This document shows, piece by piece, positions 53,301 to 59,770 of a stretch of DNA of 64,000 bases (positions within the stretch are counted from its first letter, which is position 1; every line of letters begins with the position of its first letter). Both the position numbers and the translations under genes were made by a program. This stretch comes from Labilibaculum sp. (lineage in GTDB: Bacteria; Bacteroidota; Bacteroidia; Bacteroidales; Marinifilaceae), in NCBI GenBank assembly GCA_016342745.1, contig JAEINT010000020.1, positions 54,137-118,136 on the forward strand. The letters are read 5' to 3'. Below the pieces are notes generated by a model that saw only the letters and a program-made list of their open reading frames with translations, ran no database searches and was not told the origin of the DNA.

Positions 53301-55924
53301 CTTGCGTTTTCACTGATCTGGTTTGCTGCAGTATTTGTATCTGTAATTGCTGAAATCTCATTGTCTGTATCGCCAGAAACCGCATTTGTTATGGTAATTG
53401 TAAAAACCTCAGAAATTGAAGATCCATCATCACTTGTAGCTAAAACAGTAATTGTAGCTTTATGAGCTGTCAACAAATTAGATTCATAATCAACATTCCC
53501 ATTTACGGTAACGACTCCAGAATCCTCATCAATCTTAAACCAATTGTTAAAATTGCTAGTTAAAGTATATGTAATTTCATCACCATCCTCATCTGTTGCT
53601 TGCACTGTAATATGAACCAAAGCATCTTCCGTAGCATTCTCATTAATCACATTTGCATTCGAATTAACATCCTGCAATTCTTTTACATCATGATCATTAT
53701 CTAAAATAGTGATGGTTTTTTGAGTAGAAGAACCGCCTACACAATTCGTTAAATCCCCCAAACTAATAATGATCGTCTCATCAGCTTCTAAATCTTCATC
53801 TTCAACACTAGTAACTTTAATCTTTGCAACTTGCACTCCAATTGGAAACTCCATTGTATGTGTATCCGTAGCATTTAAAAGCGTAGCTAAAGAATAATCT
53901 CCTGTAACTGTTGTTCCTGTATATTCTAACTCAACTACAACTGGTTTAATAGGAGCATAACTTAAGTTCGCTTGAATAACTGATTCTTCAGCATTTTCTG
54001 AGACTTGAATCTTTGATACCGAAAGTGAAACTTCAGGTGCTGGAGTTAGCCCGAAATATTGATCAAAATGCTCCTCTGCCTCAGAGTACATCGTGTAATA
54101 TCTATAATTTGTTGTAGTAACAATATCTGAACCATTAGATACTCCAAGCAAATACTCTTTTCCTTGTGCTGGCTTAAATAAGAAATTACCGGTTCCAACA
54201 GGGTATCCGAACGTACCAGGAGTCTTTGTTACAAAAGTCTCAACCAAAACATCTCCAGCATCTTTTATTTTATTATTATTTACATCTTCATATAAATACA
54301 CGTCAGCTCCTTCCAATAAAGCATCGGCTCCATTCATAATTCCATCTCTATTGATATCATTAAAAACAGTTCCACTAATACTTCCAGGAACAAATAGATC
54401 GCAACCATGTGCAGGTAATTCAAAAACAAAAGTATTTATTGTTCCAGTTTGGTATGAGTTCCAATAAGTATTAATCGAATTTACCTCTCCATAATAAAAA
54501 TTAGTCCAATTATGGCTTGGAGCTAAGGCTCCTGTAAGCTCAACCTTACGCTGCCCTCCAGCTAATGATTCTGAAATATTTTCATCATCCCAATACAAAC
54601 GTGGAATATATGTAGTGGGAGTCACTGGACGAACTGTTTTAGGCACAATCCCATTTTTAAGGTATTCTACATCATACATGGGGAAGTGAAAAGTTCCTTG
54701 ACAATAATCAAATGTTGCCGTAACAGAAGCTGTACCAACAACATTTCCTTGACCATCTTTACCATCCCACGGTATGTCTCTAATTAGAATTCCAGTTTCA
54801 TGTTCATGGGGATGAAACAAAGTAGTAATAATTCTATCTCTAGTTCCAGGATCATATTTATTTACAACGCCATCGAAATCTAACAACAATTCAATTCTAC
54901 CCTTTTTCGTAACAGATACTCGAAAGAAATAATTCCCATCACAACCAAATAAACGAGGATATTTTTCATCTGCTATAAATTCACCATATGAATCTGCAGA
55001 AGGATAAGAAATAATTTCTGGATCATTAAGGAAGATTTTAAATTCTGGTGATAGTATATTTACATTTTCAACTGATTTTCTGTTGATTGTAAAGTCATTA
55101 GTATTATCTGTACCTGTAGCATTAAACGCAACATTAAACGAAGCACCTTGAAAACCTGAATCTTCAAAATCTACTTCAGTTACATACCCTCCCGAAAAAT
55201 TTTGCTCGGTACAATAACCATAAAGTTTACCATTAAATTTCCGATTATAATGTCCTCCATCAACATATGGAGACACAAAAGACCAGCTTTTTGAATAGAC
55301 CCTACCATTAATTGCACTTGGGCTACTTCCCTTAGTTGCAACAGTTATATCCCACCATTCCGTAAAAAGATCTCCTGTACTCGAAAAATCACTATTCCTA
55401 TTAAATTCGATATAGTAATCGCCTTTATCTAGACCCGAAGGGGTAAATACGTATGCATTATAACCATCACCAACACCTATTTGCTTAGGTCCTTTTTTTG
55501 CTTTATCTAAAGAACCTATCCAACCAATTCCTCCATCATCATTTCCACTTCTTAAATGATCTACTGATGACCAAACAACATTCCCATTAGGTTCCTTAAT
55601 TCTAAAAAATGCTTTAGTACTTCCACCATCTTTTGGATAATGACCATTTGTTCTAAATTGAGAAAAACCTAAAAATACTTGTTCACTATTAGGGTTCTCA
55701 ATATGGATGTATATACGTTGACCATCATCGCCATTTGGAATACCTAAATTACCATATGGTCCAGAACATAAAGCCAAGTGCAATCTATCTCCATTAACTG
55801 GAGCTAATTGCTTTGTCCCTTCTGCAAATATATTATTTCGACTTGTTCCTAAAGTTATAATTAGCAAAATCAGCCAAACTTTGACTATTTGATTCATTAC
55901 TTTCTTAGAGTAAAGTTTATTCAT
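44348..55924 (-). CDS. Giant T9SS-exported adhesin with 22 cadherin-like repeats
   Basis: 3858 residues. Signal peptide (about 1-35); a unique N-terminal region to about 510; an SdrD-B-like domain (about 513-600, GTVFNDINRDGIMNGADALL and VNNNKIKDAGD); a Calx-beta domain (about 630-745). Then follow 22 cadherin-like repeats: one divergent, three of 114 residues (DNEISAITD type), four of about 107 (DNPVGPVTDSN type), twelve of 117 (DHLITGKDI type) and two divergent. After these come beta domains with the NDAP and tandem 'LxNDSD' pattern (about 3250-3765), and a CHU_C/T9SS type B sorting domain (about 3768-3858: FTPNGDDENETF, IFNRWGNTVY, LPSGTYYYVL). Expected to be a calcium-rich cell-surface filament for adhesion or gliding, like SprB. 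It lies 76 nt after the OmpA gene with no clear promoter between, so likely one operon. Confidence 0.92.
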   Translation of the reverse strand: MNKLYSKKVMNQIVKVWLILLIITLGTSRNNIFAEGTKQLAPVNGDRLHLALCSGPYGNLGIPNGDDGQRIYIHIENPNSEQVFLGFSQFRTNGHYPKDGGSTKAFFRIKEPNGNVVWSSVDHLRSGNDDGGIGWIGSLDKAKKGPKQIGVGDGYNAYVFTPSGLDKGDYYIEFNRNSDFSSTGDLFTEWWDITVATKGSSPSAINGRVYSKSWSFVSPYVDGGHYNRKFNGKLYGYCTEQNFSGGYVTEVDFEDSGFQGASFNVAFNATGTDNTNDFTINRKSVENVNILSPEFKIFLNDPEIISYPSADSYGEFIADEKYPRLFGCDGNYFFRVSVTKKGRIELLLDFDGVVNKYDPGTRDRIITTLFHPHEHETGILIRDIPWDGKDGQGNVVGTASVTATFDYCQGTFHFPMYDVEYLKNGIVPKTVRPVTPTTYIPRLYWDDENISESLAGGQRKVELTGALAPSHNWTNFYYGEVNSINTYWNSYQTGTINTFVFELPAHGCDLFVPGSISGTVFNDINRDGIMNGADALLEGADVYLYEDVNNNKIKDAGDVLVETFVTKTPGTFGYPVGTGNFLFKPAQGKEYLLGVSNGSDIVTTTNYRYYTMYSEAEEHFDQYFGLTPAPEVSLSVSKIQVSENAEESVIQANLSYAPIKPVVVELEYTGTTVTGDYSLATLLNATDTHTMEFPIGVQVAKIKVTSVEDEDLEADETIIISLGDLTNCVGGSSTQKTITILDNDHDVKELQDVNSNANVINENATEDALVHITVQATDEDGDEITYTLTSNFNNWFKIDEDSGVVTVNGNVDYESNLLTAHKATITVLATSDDGSSISEVFTITITNAVSGDTDNEISAITDTNTAANQISENASNGDSVGITAEATDADAGDVISYSLTDNAEGRFAIDASTGVITVADEDQLDYEAATSHNVTVKALSTDGSSKTKIFTIAVINADGSTQGGGDTDNEISAITDTNTAANQISENASNGDSVGITAEATDADAGDVISYSLTDNAEGRFAIDASTGVITVADEDQLDYEAATSHNVTVKALSTDGSSKTKIFTIAVINADGSTQGGGDTDNEISAITDTNTAANQISENASNGDSVGITAEATDADAGDLISYSLTDDAEGRFAIDSDGIITVADDTKLNYEDATSHDVTVKALSTDGSSKTKTFTIAVINADGTTPGEGDTDNPVGPVTDSNTDDNKVNENAAIGASTGLTAEATDPDGDLVTYAIDGSVPFAIDPTSGVVKVNGNLDFDTTPSYLVKVIATSTDGSTSNETFTITIINADGTTPGEGDTDNPVGPVTDSNSVDNKVNENAAIGASTGLTAKATDPDGDLVTYAIDGSVPFAIDPTSGVVTVNGNLDFDTTPSYSVKVIATSTDGSTSNETFTIAVINADGSTQGGGDTDNPVGPVTDSNTDDNKVNENAAIGASTGLTAEATDPDGDLVTYAIDGIVPFSIDPTSGVVKVNGNLDFDTTPSYSVKIIATSTDGSTSNETFTITILDADGTTTGEGDTDNPVGPVTDSNTDDNKVNENAAIGASTGLTAKAIDPDGDLVTYAIDGIVPFSIDPTSGVVTVNGNLDFDTTPSYLVKVVATSTDGSTSNETFTITVINAEGGDTDHLITGKDIADIDTDSNTISENAAINDIVHLTANVIDEDGDKVTYELTDDFHGWFQIDTNSGVVSVKGNIDYDSADLTDHKATVNVKATSTDLSTTSKDFEIAITEADGTTPGGGDTDHLITGKDITDTDLAANEINENATANDIVHLTANVLDEDGDKVTYELTDDFHGWFQIDSETGVVTVKGNIDYDSTDLTDHKATVNVKATSTDLSTTSKDFEIVITEADGTTPGGGDTDHLITGKDITDTDLAANEVNENASANDLVHLTANVLDEDGDKVTYELTDDFHGWFQIDANTGIVTVKGNIDYDSADLTDHKATVNVKATSTDLSTTSKDFEIVITEADGTTPGGGDTDHLITGKDITDTDLAANEVNENATANDLVHLTANILDEDGDKVTYELTDDFHGWFQIDSETGVVTVKGNIDYDSTDLTDHKATVSVKATSTDLSFTSKDFEIAITEADGTTPGGGDTDHLITGKDITDTDLAANEINENATANDIVHLTANVVDEDGDKVTYELTDDFHGWFQIDSETGVVTVKGNIDYDSTDLTDHKATVSVKATSTDLSTTSKDFEIAITEADGTTPGGGDTDHLITGKDITDTDLAANEINENATANDIVHLTANVVDEDGDKVTYELTDDFHGWFQIDSETGVVTVKGNIDYDSTDLTDHKATVSVKATSTDLSTTSKDFEIAITEADGTTPGGGDTDHLITGKDITDTDLADNEINENAAVNDIVHLTANVLDEDGDKVTYELTNDFHGWFQIDSETGVVTVKGNIDYDSTDLTDHKATVNVKATSTDLSTTSKDFEIVITEADGTTPGEGDTDHLITGKDITDTDLAANEINENAAVNDIVHLTANVVDEDGDKVTYELTNDFHGWFQIDSETGVVTVKGNIDYDSTDLTDHKATVNVKATSTDLSNTSKDFEIAITEADGTTPGEGDTDHLITGKDITDTDLAANEINENAAVNDIVHLTANVVDEDGDKVTYELTNDFHGWFQIDANTGIVTVKGNIDYDSTDLTDHKATVNVKATSTDLSTTSKDFEIVITEADGTTPGEGDTDHLITGKDIADIDADSNTISENAAVNDIVHLTANLVDEDGDKVTYELTNDFHGWFQIDSETGVVTVKGNIDYDSTDLTDHKATVSVKATSTDLSTTSKDFEIAITEADGTTPGGGDTDHLITGKDITDTDLAANEINENATANDIVHLTANVLDEDGDKVTYELTDDFHGWFQIDSETGVVTVKGNIDYDSTDLTDHKATVNVKATSTDLSNTSKDFEIVITEADGTTPGGGDTDHLITGKDITDTDLTANEINENAAVNDIVHLIANVVDEDGDKVTYELTDDFHGWFQIDSETGVVTVKGNIDYDSADLTDHKATVSVKATSTDLSTTSKDFEIAITEADGTTPGGGDTDHAISEITDNDPASNEISENAKNGDEVGITALAIDPDADLVSYTLIDDAEGRFAIDASTGIITVADETKLDYEQWTSHNVEVKALSTDGSFVTKVFEIAVLDGDGSNPGEGDTDNAVQNLFDINANDNFIYEHTIEGYLVGITANATDSDGDKVIYSLSDDANARFAIDETSGVVSVNNTALIDYEKWTSHTITIKATSYDNSIIEGDFVIDVLPVNDAPTFVMDTLLQVKEDAGFKFKKGWAKDIKKGPPSERNQKIIFTVTNDREDLFSKQPKIEKDGNLSFQPAKDVHGIATINVVLKDDGGTSEGGTDSSDKKSFKIEILDINDAPSFTKGSDIELGEDAGDQKFNNWASNIVVGPDNEGYQTWEFKIENSNTELFSKQPEIDSEGNLSFTIADEKSGLADLVVVMKDDGGLANGGIDISIKQRFTINVADFNDMPIANPDEYSLKEGETLSVNGEGVLVNDSDIDSEHLKAILKDGVEHGELTLEEDGSFVYKHDGSETTFDQFTYTVNDGDKDGNTVFVALVITAVNDAPLAQDDYAVVNEDEVLRGTNLLENDSDIDSDVLEINTTAIVDVAHGELTINEDGTYIYTPEANYFGEDSFQYEISDLGSPVQTATATVHLMVNQVKDAPLAYNKSITVFEGTQNNLLEIVEPFDPDGDDLTVHILHIPKFGEIAINGHAVQVGETISIEDLKLLVYNTKVNFVGDVYFEYQVSDIDNAMAVARVNIEVVPEDVFIPQTFTPNGDDENETFTIVGIEDYPNNKIEIFNRWGNTVYTKKRYDNSWDGFGNVKGRLTKSKLPSGTYYYVLSLGDGKKPVMGYIYMMY
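46842..51054 (-). repeat. Twelve tandem 351-bp units (117-residue cadherin-like repeats)
   Basis: Period 351 bp is visible from recurring landmarks such as GTCTTTTCCAGT (for example near 47168, 47519, 48221). Neighbouring units differ by few bases; the units starting near 48961 and 49312 are identical for over 300 bp by eye. The array ends at the first divergent unit on each side. Confidence 0.92.
51055..52345 (-). repeat. Four tandem units of about 321-324 bp (DNPVGPVTDSN-type repeats)
   Basis: Each unit encodes about 107 residues with NKVNENAAIGASTGLTA and GVVxVNGNLDFDTTPSY. Units are highly alike in DNA but distinct from the 351-bp family on the left and 342-bp family on the right. Confidence 0.85.
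52345..53371 (-). repeat. Three tandem units of about 342 bp (DNEISAITD-type repeats)
   Basis: The two right-hand units appear near-identical over their full length (landmark GTGTTGAGCC at 52699 and 53041). The left unit is diverged and one codon shorter. Confidence 0.87.
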
Positions 55925-56000
55925 CCTATTTATTTATTGGGTAATCAGTAAATACAGTTTTGGAAATATTTTTTATAAAGTTGTCCTTGAAAGTCAACAG

Positions 56001-58211
56001 CTAAAAAACAAGCTCTTCTTCTTCTTTGTCTTTTTTAAATATTGTATTGAGCTGAAAGTCGACACATCGATTCAAGCGATACCATTCTTTCATGGATTCG
56101 CCTTCCTTTTTCTCAAAAGGAGAAGTATCACCAAGTGCTAGTATCACAACTCTATCGGGATCTATATTGCTATCGATAAAGAATTTTCTGGTGGCCTCGG
56201 CTCTTTTATTAGCCAAATACTTATTATACGCAGATTCTCCACGAGTATCGGCTCTTGCCACAAGGGTAACCATTAAATTTTCGTTATTCTTTAAGATTTC
56301 AATTACCTTATCGATTCCCTCAAAAGCTTCATTCTTAACAATCGCTTTATCGAAATCAAAATATACAGTAGATAAATCTTCAGGTAGGAATTCTTTCTTT
56401 TTCTCTGCTCGAGAAATTGTTCTCATTGCAAATTCTTTTTTATTTCCCACAGAATCTTGCCCGAGACTATAATTAAAATCGAGAGCATAAAAACCATCTT
56501 TTTTAGCAAAAAAACGATAATCAATTCCTTTTTCCAGATCCATCATAAAGCTTCCATCCTCTAATTCGGAAAGTAAATCGCGTACAAATGGTTCTATAAT
56601 CTGAAATACATCTGGACTCAACAAGTTACCAGTATCGAAATCTTTAAATACAAAATTGACATTCTCTTCTGGGATTATAGGAAGCAATCTCATGTTTAAA
56701 ACATGAGTTGTTTTAGGCTGTAAAAGATGAGTATGTAAAATAGTATCGATAGGATAATAACCTTCCTTTTCGAGCTTAACAGAAAAAGCCTCTCCACCTT
56801 TCATGGTAAAACTATAGTGACTTGTTTCTCCTACCAATTCTAATGATTCATTATCAGAACTTGTTGCTATAATTTGATCAGGAATAATCTCAGTCTGATC
56901 AATCGAATCTTTTACCTCGATAATAACTTGATTGTATTCCTCAACAGTAAAAGAGTACAAATCATCTTGCCCTAATCCTCCTTCTCGATTTGAAGCAAAA
57001 TATCCTTTTGCACTTCCTTCTTCAAAAACCATAGAAAAATCATCGGCATCCGAATTTAACGGAGCGGCCAAATGAATAATTTTAGCGTCGGATATATTAA
57101 GATTTAAACCATACAAATCTAAACCTCCTAAGCCTTTACGACCATTTGAGGCAAAAAACAAGTTGCCTTCAGAACTTAGGAATGGAAACATTTCATTTTG
57201 AGCAGTATTAATGTACTTACCCATATTTTTAGGTTTTGACCACCTCCCATTTTCTTTTTTACAGCTATAAATATCAGTTCCCCCATATCCACCAGGCATG
57301 TCTGAAACAAAATACATTACATTTCCATCTGAAGAAATGGTAGGATGTCCAATGGAGTATTCATCGTTATTGTATGCAAATTCCTTTAACTCACTCCACT
57401 TTCCATTTTTAAATTTAGAAATATAGATTTTCAAATTACTCGTTCCATCTTTACTTCTAGTCAATTTACCATGTAAGTAATTGTTACGAGTCAAGTACAT
57501 TGTTTTATTATCATTAGCAAAACAAACCACACCTTCATGATAGCGTGATCTAACCTCTTTTGCGAACAACTTCACCTCAGCATTTTTATCATTCAAATCA
57601 TATTCGAATAGCTCAAGAAAAAACTGACCATCCCAACCATATTTTGATTTATTCAATTTTGAGACTTTGCGACCAGAAGTAAAAACAAGCTTTTTATTGA
57701 TAATTACTGGGGCAAATTCTGAATATTCAGAATTAATATTTAGATGAGAAACTTTCCCTTGCATTTCCAAAAGAACTTCCTTTATATTCTGATTCACTTC
57801 ATCTAATAATTGTAAAGCAGATAAATCATTCTTATTCCTACTTACATATTCTTCTAGACTTTTCTTAGCTTGTTTATAGTTTCCTCTATTTTTTATAAAA
57901 ACAGCGTAATTCAGCAAATCATTATCTGAATGATTCGAATTTTCTATCAATAACTTATATATGCATTCTGCTTGCTTATCGTTCTCAACCTTATCGTAAG
58001 AATCTGCTAAGCATCTTAGCAAATGAAGATTTGCCGAATCGATAGCTAATGAAGCCTCATAATATTCAATGGCACGCTTGTAATTAAATCGCTTATAGGC
58101 TTTATTTGCTTTTTCATTAAGTATTGTCTGACTCTGAACCGAGAATGAAATACCCAAAAACAAGAAAACCAATATGGTATATCTCAACATATTAACTTTA
58201 TCTTTTTTCAT
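56001..58211 (-). CDS. Outer-membrane OmpA/TPR/PD40 protein linked to T9SS surface adhesins
   Basis: 736 residues. Signal peptide (TILVFLFLGISFSVQS), TPR-like helices (about 30-140: KAYKRFNYKRAIEYYEASLA), a WD40-like PD40 beta-propeller (about 150-425, with HPTISSDGNVMYFVSDMPGG, GTDIYSC and GGLDLYGLN), a carboxypeptidase-regulatory-like beta domain (about 430-510), and a C-terminal OmpA peptidoglycan-binding domain (about 610-720: VYFDFDKAIVKNEA, ARADTRGESAYN, LANKRAEAT). This architecture is that of PorE-like and gliding-linked proteins that tether T9SS components to the cell wall. The ATG overlaps the stop of the PorP/SprF gene by one base (TAATG), so translation is coupled and the start is secure, although a second Met at residue 8 is possible. 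Confidence 0.9.
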   Translation of the reverse strand: MKKDKVNMLRYTILVFLFLGISFSVQSQTILNEKANKAYKRFNYKRAIEYYEASLAIDSANLHLLRCLADSYDKVENDKQAECIYKLLIENSNHSDNDLLNYAVFIKNRGNYKQAKKSLEEYVSRNKNDLSALQLLDEVNQNIKEVLLEMQGKVSHLNINSEYSEFAPVIINKKLVFTSGRKVSKLNKSKYGWDGQFFLELFEYDLNDKNAEVKLFAKEVRSRYHEGVVCFANDNKTMYLTRNNYLHGKLTRSKDGTSNLKIYISKFKNGKWSELKEFAYNNDEYSIGHPTISSDGNVMYFVSDMPGGYGGTDIYSCKKENGRWSKPKNMGKYINTAQNEMFPFLSSEGNLFFASNGRKGLGGLDLYGLNLNISDAKIIHLAAPLNSDADDFSMVFEEGSAKGYFASNREGGLGQDDLYSFTVEEYNQVIIEVKDSIDQTEIIPDQIIATSSDNESLELVGETSHYSFTMKGGEAFSVKLEKEGYYPIDTILHTHLLQPKTTHVLNMRLLPIIPEENVNFVFKDFDTGNLLSPDVFQIIEPFVRDLLSELEDGSFMMDLEKGIDYRFFAKKDGFYALDFNYSLGQDSVGNKKEFAMRTISRAEKKKEFLPEDLSTVYFDFDKAIVKNEAFEGIDKVIEILKNNENLMVTLVARADTRGESAYNKYLANKRAEATRKFFIDSNIDPDRVVILALGDTSPFEKKEGESMKEWYRLNRCVDFQLNTIFKKDKEEEELVF

Positions 58212-59131
58212 TAGAAATATCTTGGAGATTTAATTTTTCGATTCGTTAAGGATAGATCATAACTAACCGAAATTTCATGAGAACCATTTCCTCGTCCGGA
58301 AAGTTTTGCAATACCGATATCATAAGAATAGCCAAGTTTTAGTTGACTGGTAAAGTTGTATTGAACGATAGCGGCGATGGCATCTTCTTTGCGATAAGAA
58401 CTACCTAACCAAATCCTATCATAAAGAATCACCATTCCTGTTAGATCATAAGATATTCGTGAACCTTGTGTTGCTTTTATAAAAACAGATGGTTTTAGCT
58501 TTACAACAGGTGATAATTGCATTAAATATCCTCCAGTCAAGTAGTAATGCAATTTATTTCGATCTAAAGAAGATTCAAATTCACCTCCAGAAAGTTTTGT
58601 TTGCAACAAATGAGGTATAGAGAAACCTACAAAATACTTTTCACCGTAGAGGTAAGCACCAACACCAAAATGTGGAGACCAATTATCTTCAAGGTTAGCT
58701 TGTATCATTTGATCATTATAATCCACTACTCTGGTATTTAAGATATCAAGCTTATAACTCATAAAACCAGTCTTAACACCAAAATTTAAAAATGTTTTGT
58801 CTGTAAGTTGAATCTTATAAGAAACATCAATTCCAACATCAGTCATTTTTTCAGGTCCTAACTTATCCGTTGCCAGGGTTAAGCCTAAACCAAGGTTAAA
58901 AAAATTAATAGGTGAATTGGCCGATAAAACTGTACTCTCTGGAGCTCCTTCAATTCCGACCCATTGCTTTCGCGAAATCCCTAACAATTGCAAAGCATCT
59001 CTAGATCCAGAATATGCAGGGTTTATACCCGATGGATAATTTAAATATTGGGTAAACATTTTATCCTGTTGCCCAAAACTTAAACTAATACTCCCTAGAA
59101 ATAAAAGAAAAAAGGGTAAAAATTTTTTCAT
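58211..59131 (-). CDS. PorP/SprF family outer-membrane protein
   Basis: 306 residues from the ATG at 59129-59131, which begins directly at a signal peptide (FLPFFLLFLGSISLSFG); an in-frame ATG nine codons upstream is less likely. The mature start QQDKMFTQYLNYPSGINPAYSGSR is the hallmark of the PorP/SprF family, followed by alternating beta strands (GVDVSYK-like, YLTGGYLMQL, LGYSYDIG) of an outer-membrane barrel. SprF is needed to secrete the giant adhesin SprB in Flavobacterium. Here the gene lies between two giant T9SS type B adhesins and is coupled to the OmpA gene, so it is probably dedicated to them. Confidence 0.92.
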   Translation of the reverse strand: MKKFLPFFLLFLGSISLSFGQQDKMFTQYLNYPSGINPAYSGSRDALQLLGISRKQWVGIEGAPESTVLSANSPINFFNLGLGLTLATDKLGPEKMTDVGIDVSYKIQLTDKTFLNFGVKTGFMSYKLDILNTRVVDYNDQMIQANLEDNWSPHFGVGAYLYGEKYFVGFSIPHLLQTKLSGGEFESSLDRNKLHYYLTGGYLMQLSPVVKLKPSVFIKATQGSRISYDLTGMVILYDRIWLGSSYRKEDAIAAIVQYNFTSQLKLGYSYDIGIAKLSGRGNGSHEISVSYDLSLTNRKIKSPRYF

Positions 59132-59267
59132 ATAATCGTTTTGTTTCATTAATCTCATTTACATCTTTAAAACTTGTATCTATAAGCTTTAACCCAGCTA
59201 AAATCCAACCGATAAATCTTCGTAATTCAAGATCAATTAAGGCTAAGATTTTAATTTCAAAGAAGGA

Positions 59268-59300
59268 CAAAGATAATATCCTCCCCTCTTACATGTCTAA
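59268..59300 (-). promoter_or_regulatory. Bacteroidota-type promoter of the porP-ompA-adhesin operon
   Basis: On the minus strand TATCTTTG (59268-59275) is an exact -7 match. TTAG at 59297-59300, 21 nt upstream, is a near match to the -33 TTTG. Predicted transcript start is near 59260, leaving a leader of about 130 nt before the ATG at 59131. Confidence 0.65.
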
Positions 59301-59715
59301 GTATTCAACTAGAATATGATCAATGTATTATTCCACATGACAAGTGAACCATACCAGACATTAAACTAACACATCATTTCATTAACAACTCTTAAAACTT
59401 TCGTTTTATACCCTACAATTCACATTTAGTTATACAAACTAGACGAAAGCATATTTATATTTGATAAAGACTATGTTTTAATATGTTAAGGACTACTAAA
59501 AGCTGATCAGCACTTTCATAAATTTATGATTAAAATGAATTATCGTAGAATTATCAACAACAAAAAAACCCATCCAAAACACAATATAATTATTAACATT
59601 ATACATTACAATGTTAAGTCTAAAACGTTTGCACTCATCAATGTATTATTGTAAAGTAAAACACATTATTCAAGTTTAACTAATAAGAAGCATCAACTCT
59701 CCAAATAAACAATAG

Positions 59716-59749
59716 CAAAAAAAAGGCTGAATCATTGCGATTCAGCCTC
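59716..59749 (-). terminator. Rho-independent terminator of the right-hand adhesin gene
   Basis: Perfect hairpin with arms AGGCTGAATC (59724-59733) and GATTCAGCCT (59739-59748), 5-nt loop, followed on the minus strand by a run of T. About 22 nt past the stop at 59771. Confidence 0.9.
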
Positions 59750-59770
59750 TACTTTATTACATGAAATTAT

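Larger units (their letters stand above)
59132..59770. other. 639-bp intergenic region between the two adhesin units
   Basis: Holds the terminator of the right-hand adhesin (59716-59749) and the promoter of the porP-type gene (59268-59300). In between is AT-rich sequence with an inverted repeat (TTAACATT 59593-59600, AATGTTAA 59610-59617) and two copies of ATCAATGTATTATT (59319-59332, 59637-59650). These might be regulator sites. No credible gene. Confidence 0.6.

Noticed and set aside
46842..53371. Regular repeats considered as a CRISPR array
   Set aside because: Units are 320-351 bp, coding, and have no short spacers between conserved repeats.
59085..59270. 61-codon minus-strand open frame upstream of and overlapping the porP-type gene
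   Set aside because: It lies in the predicted leader, in a different frame, and overlaps the signal-peptide codons of porP; no supporting features.
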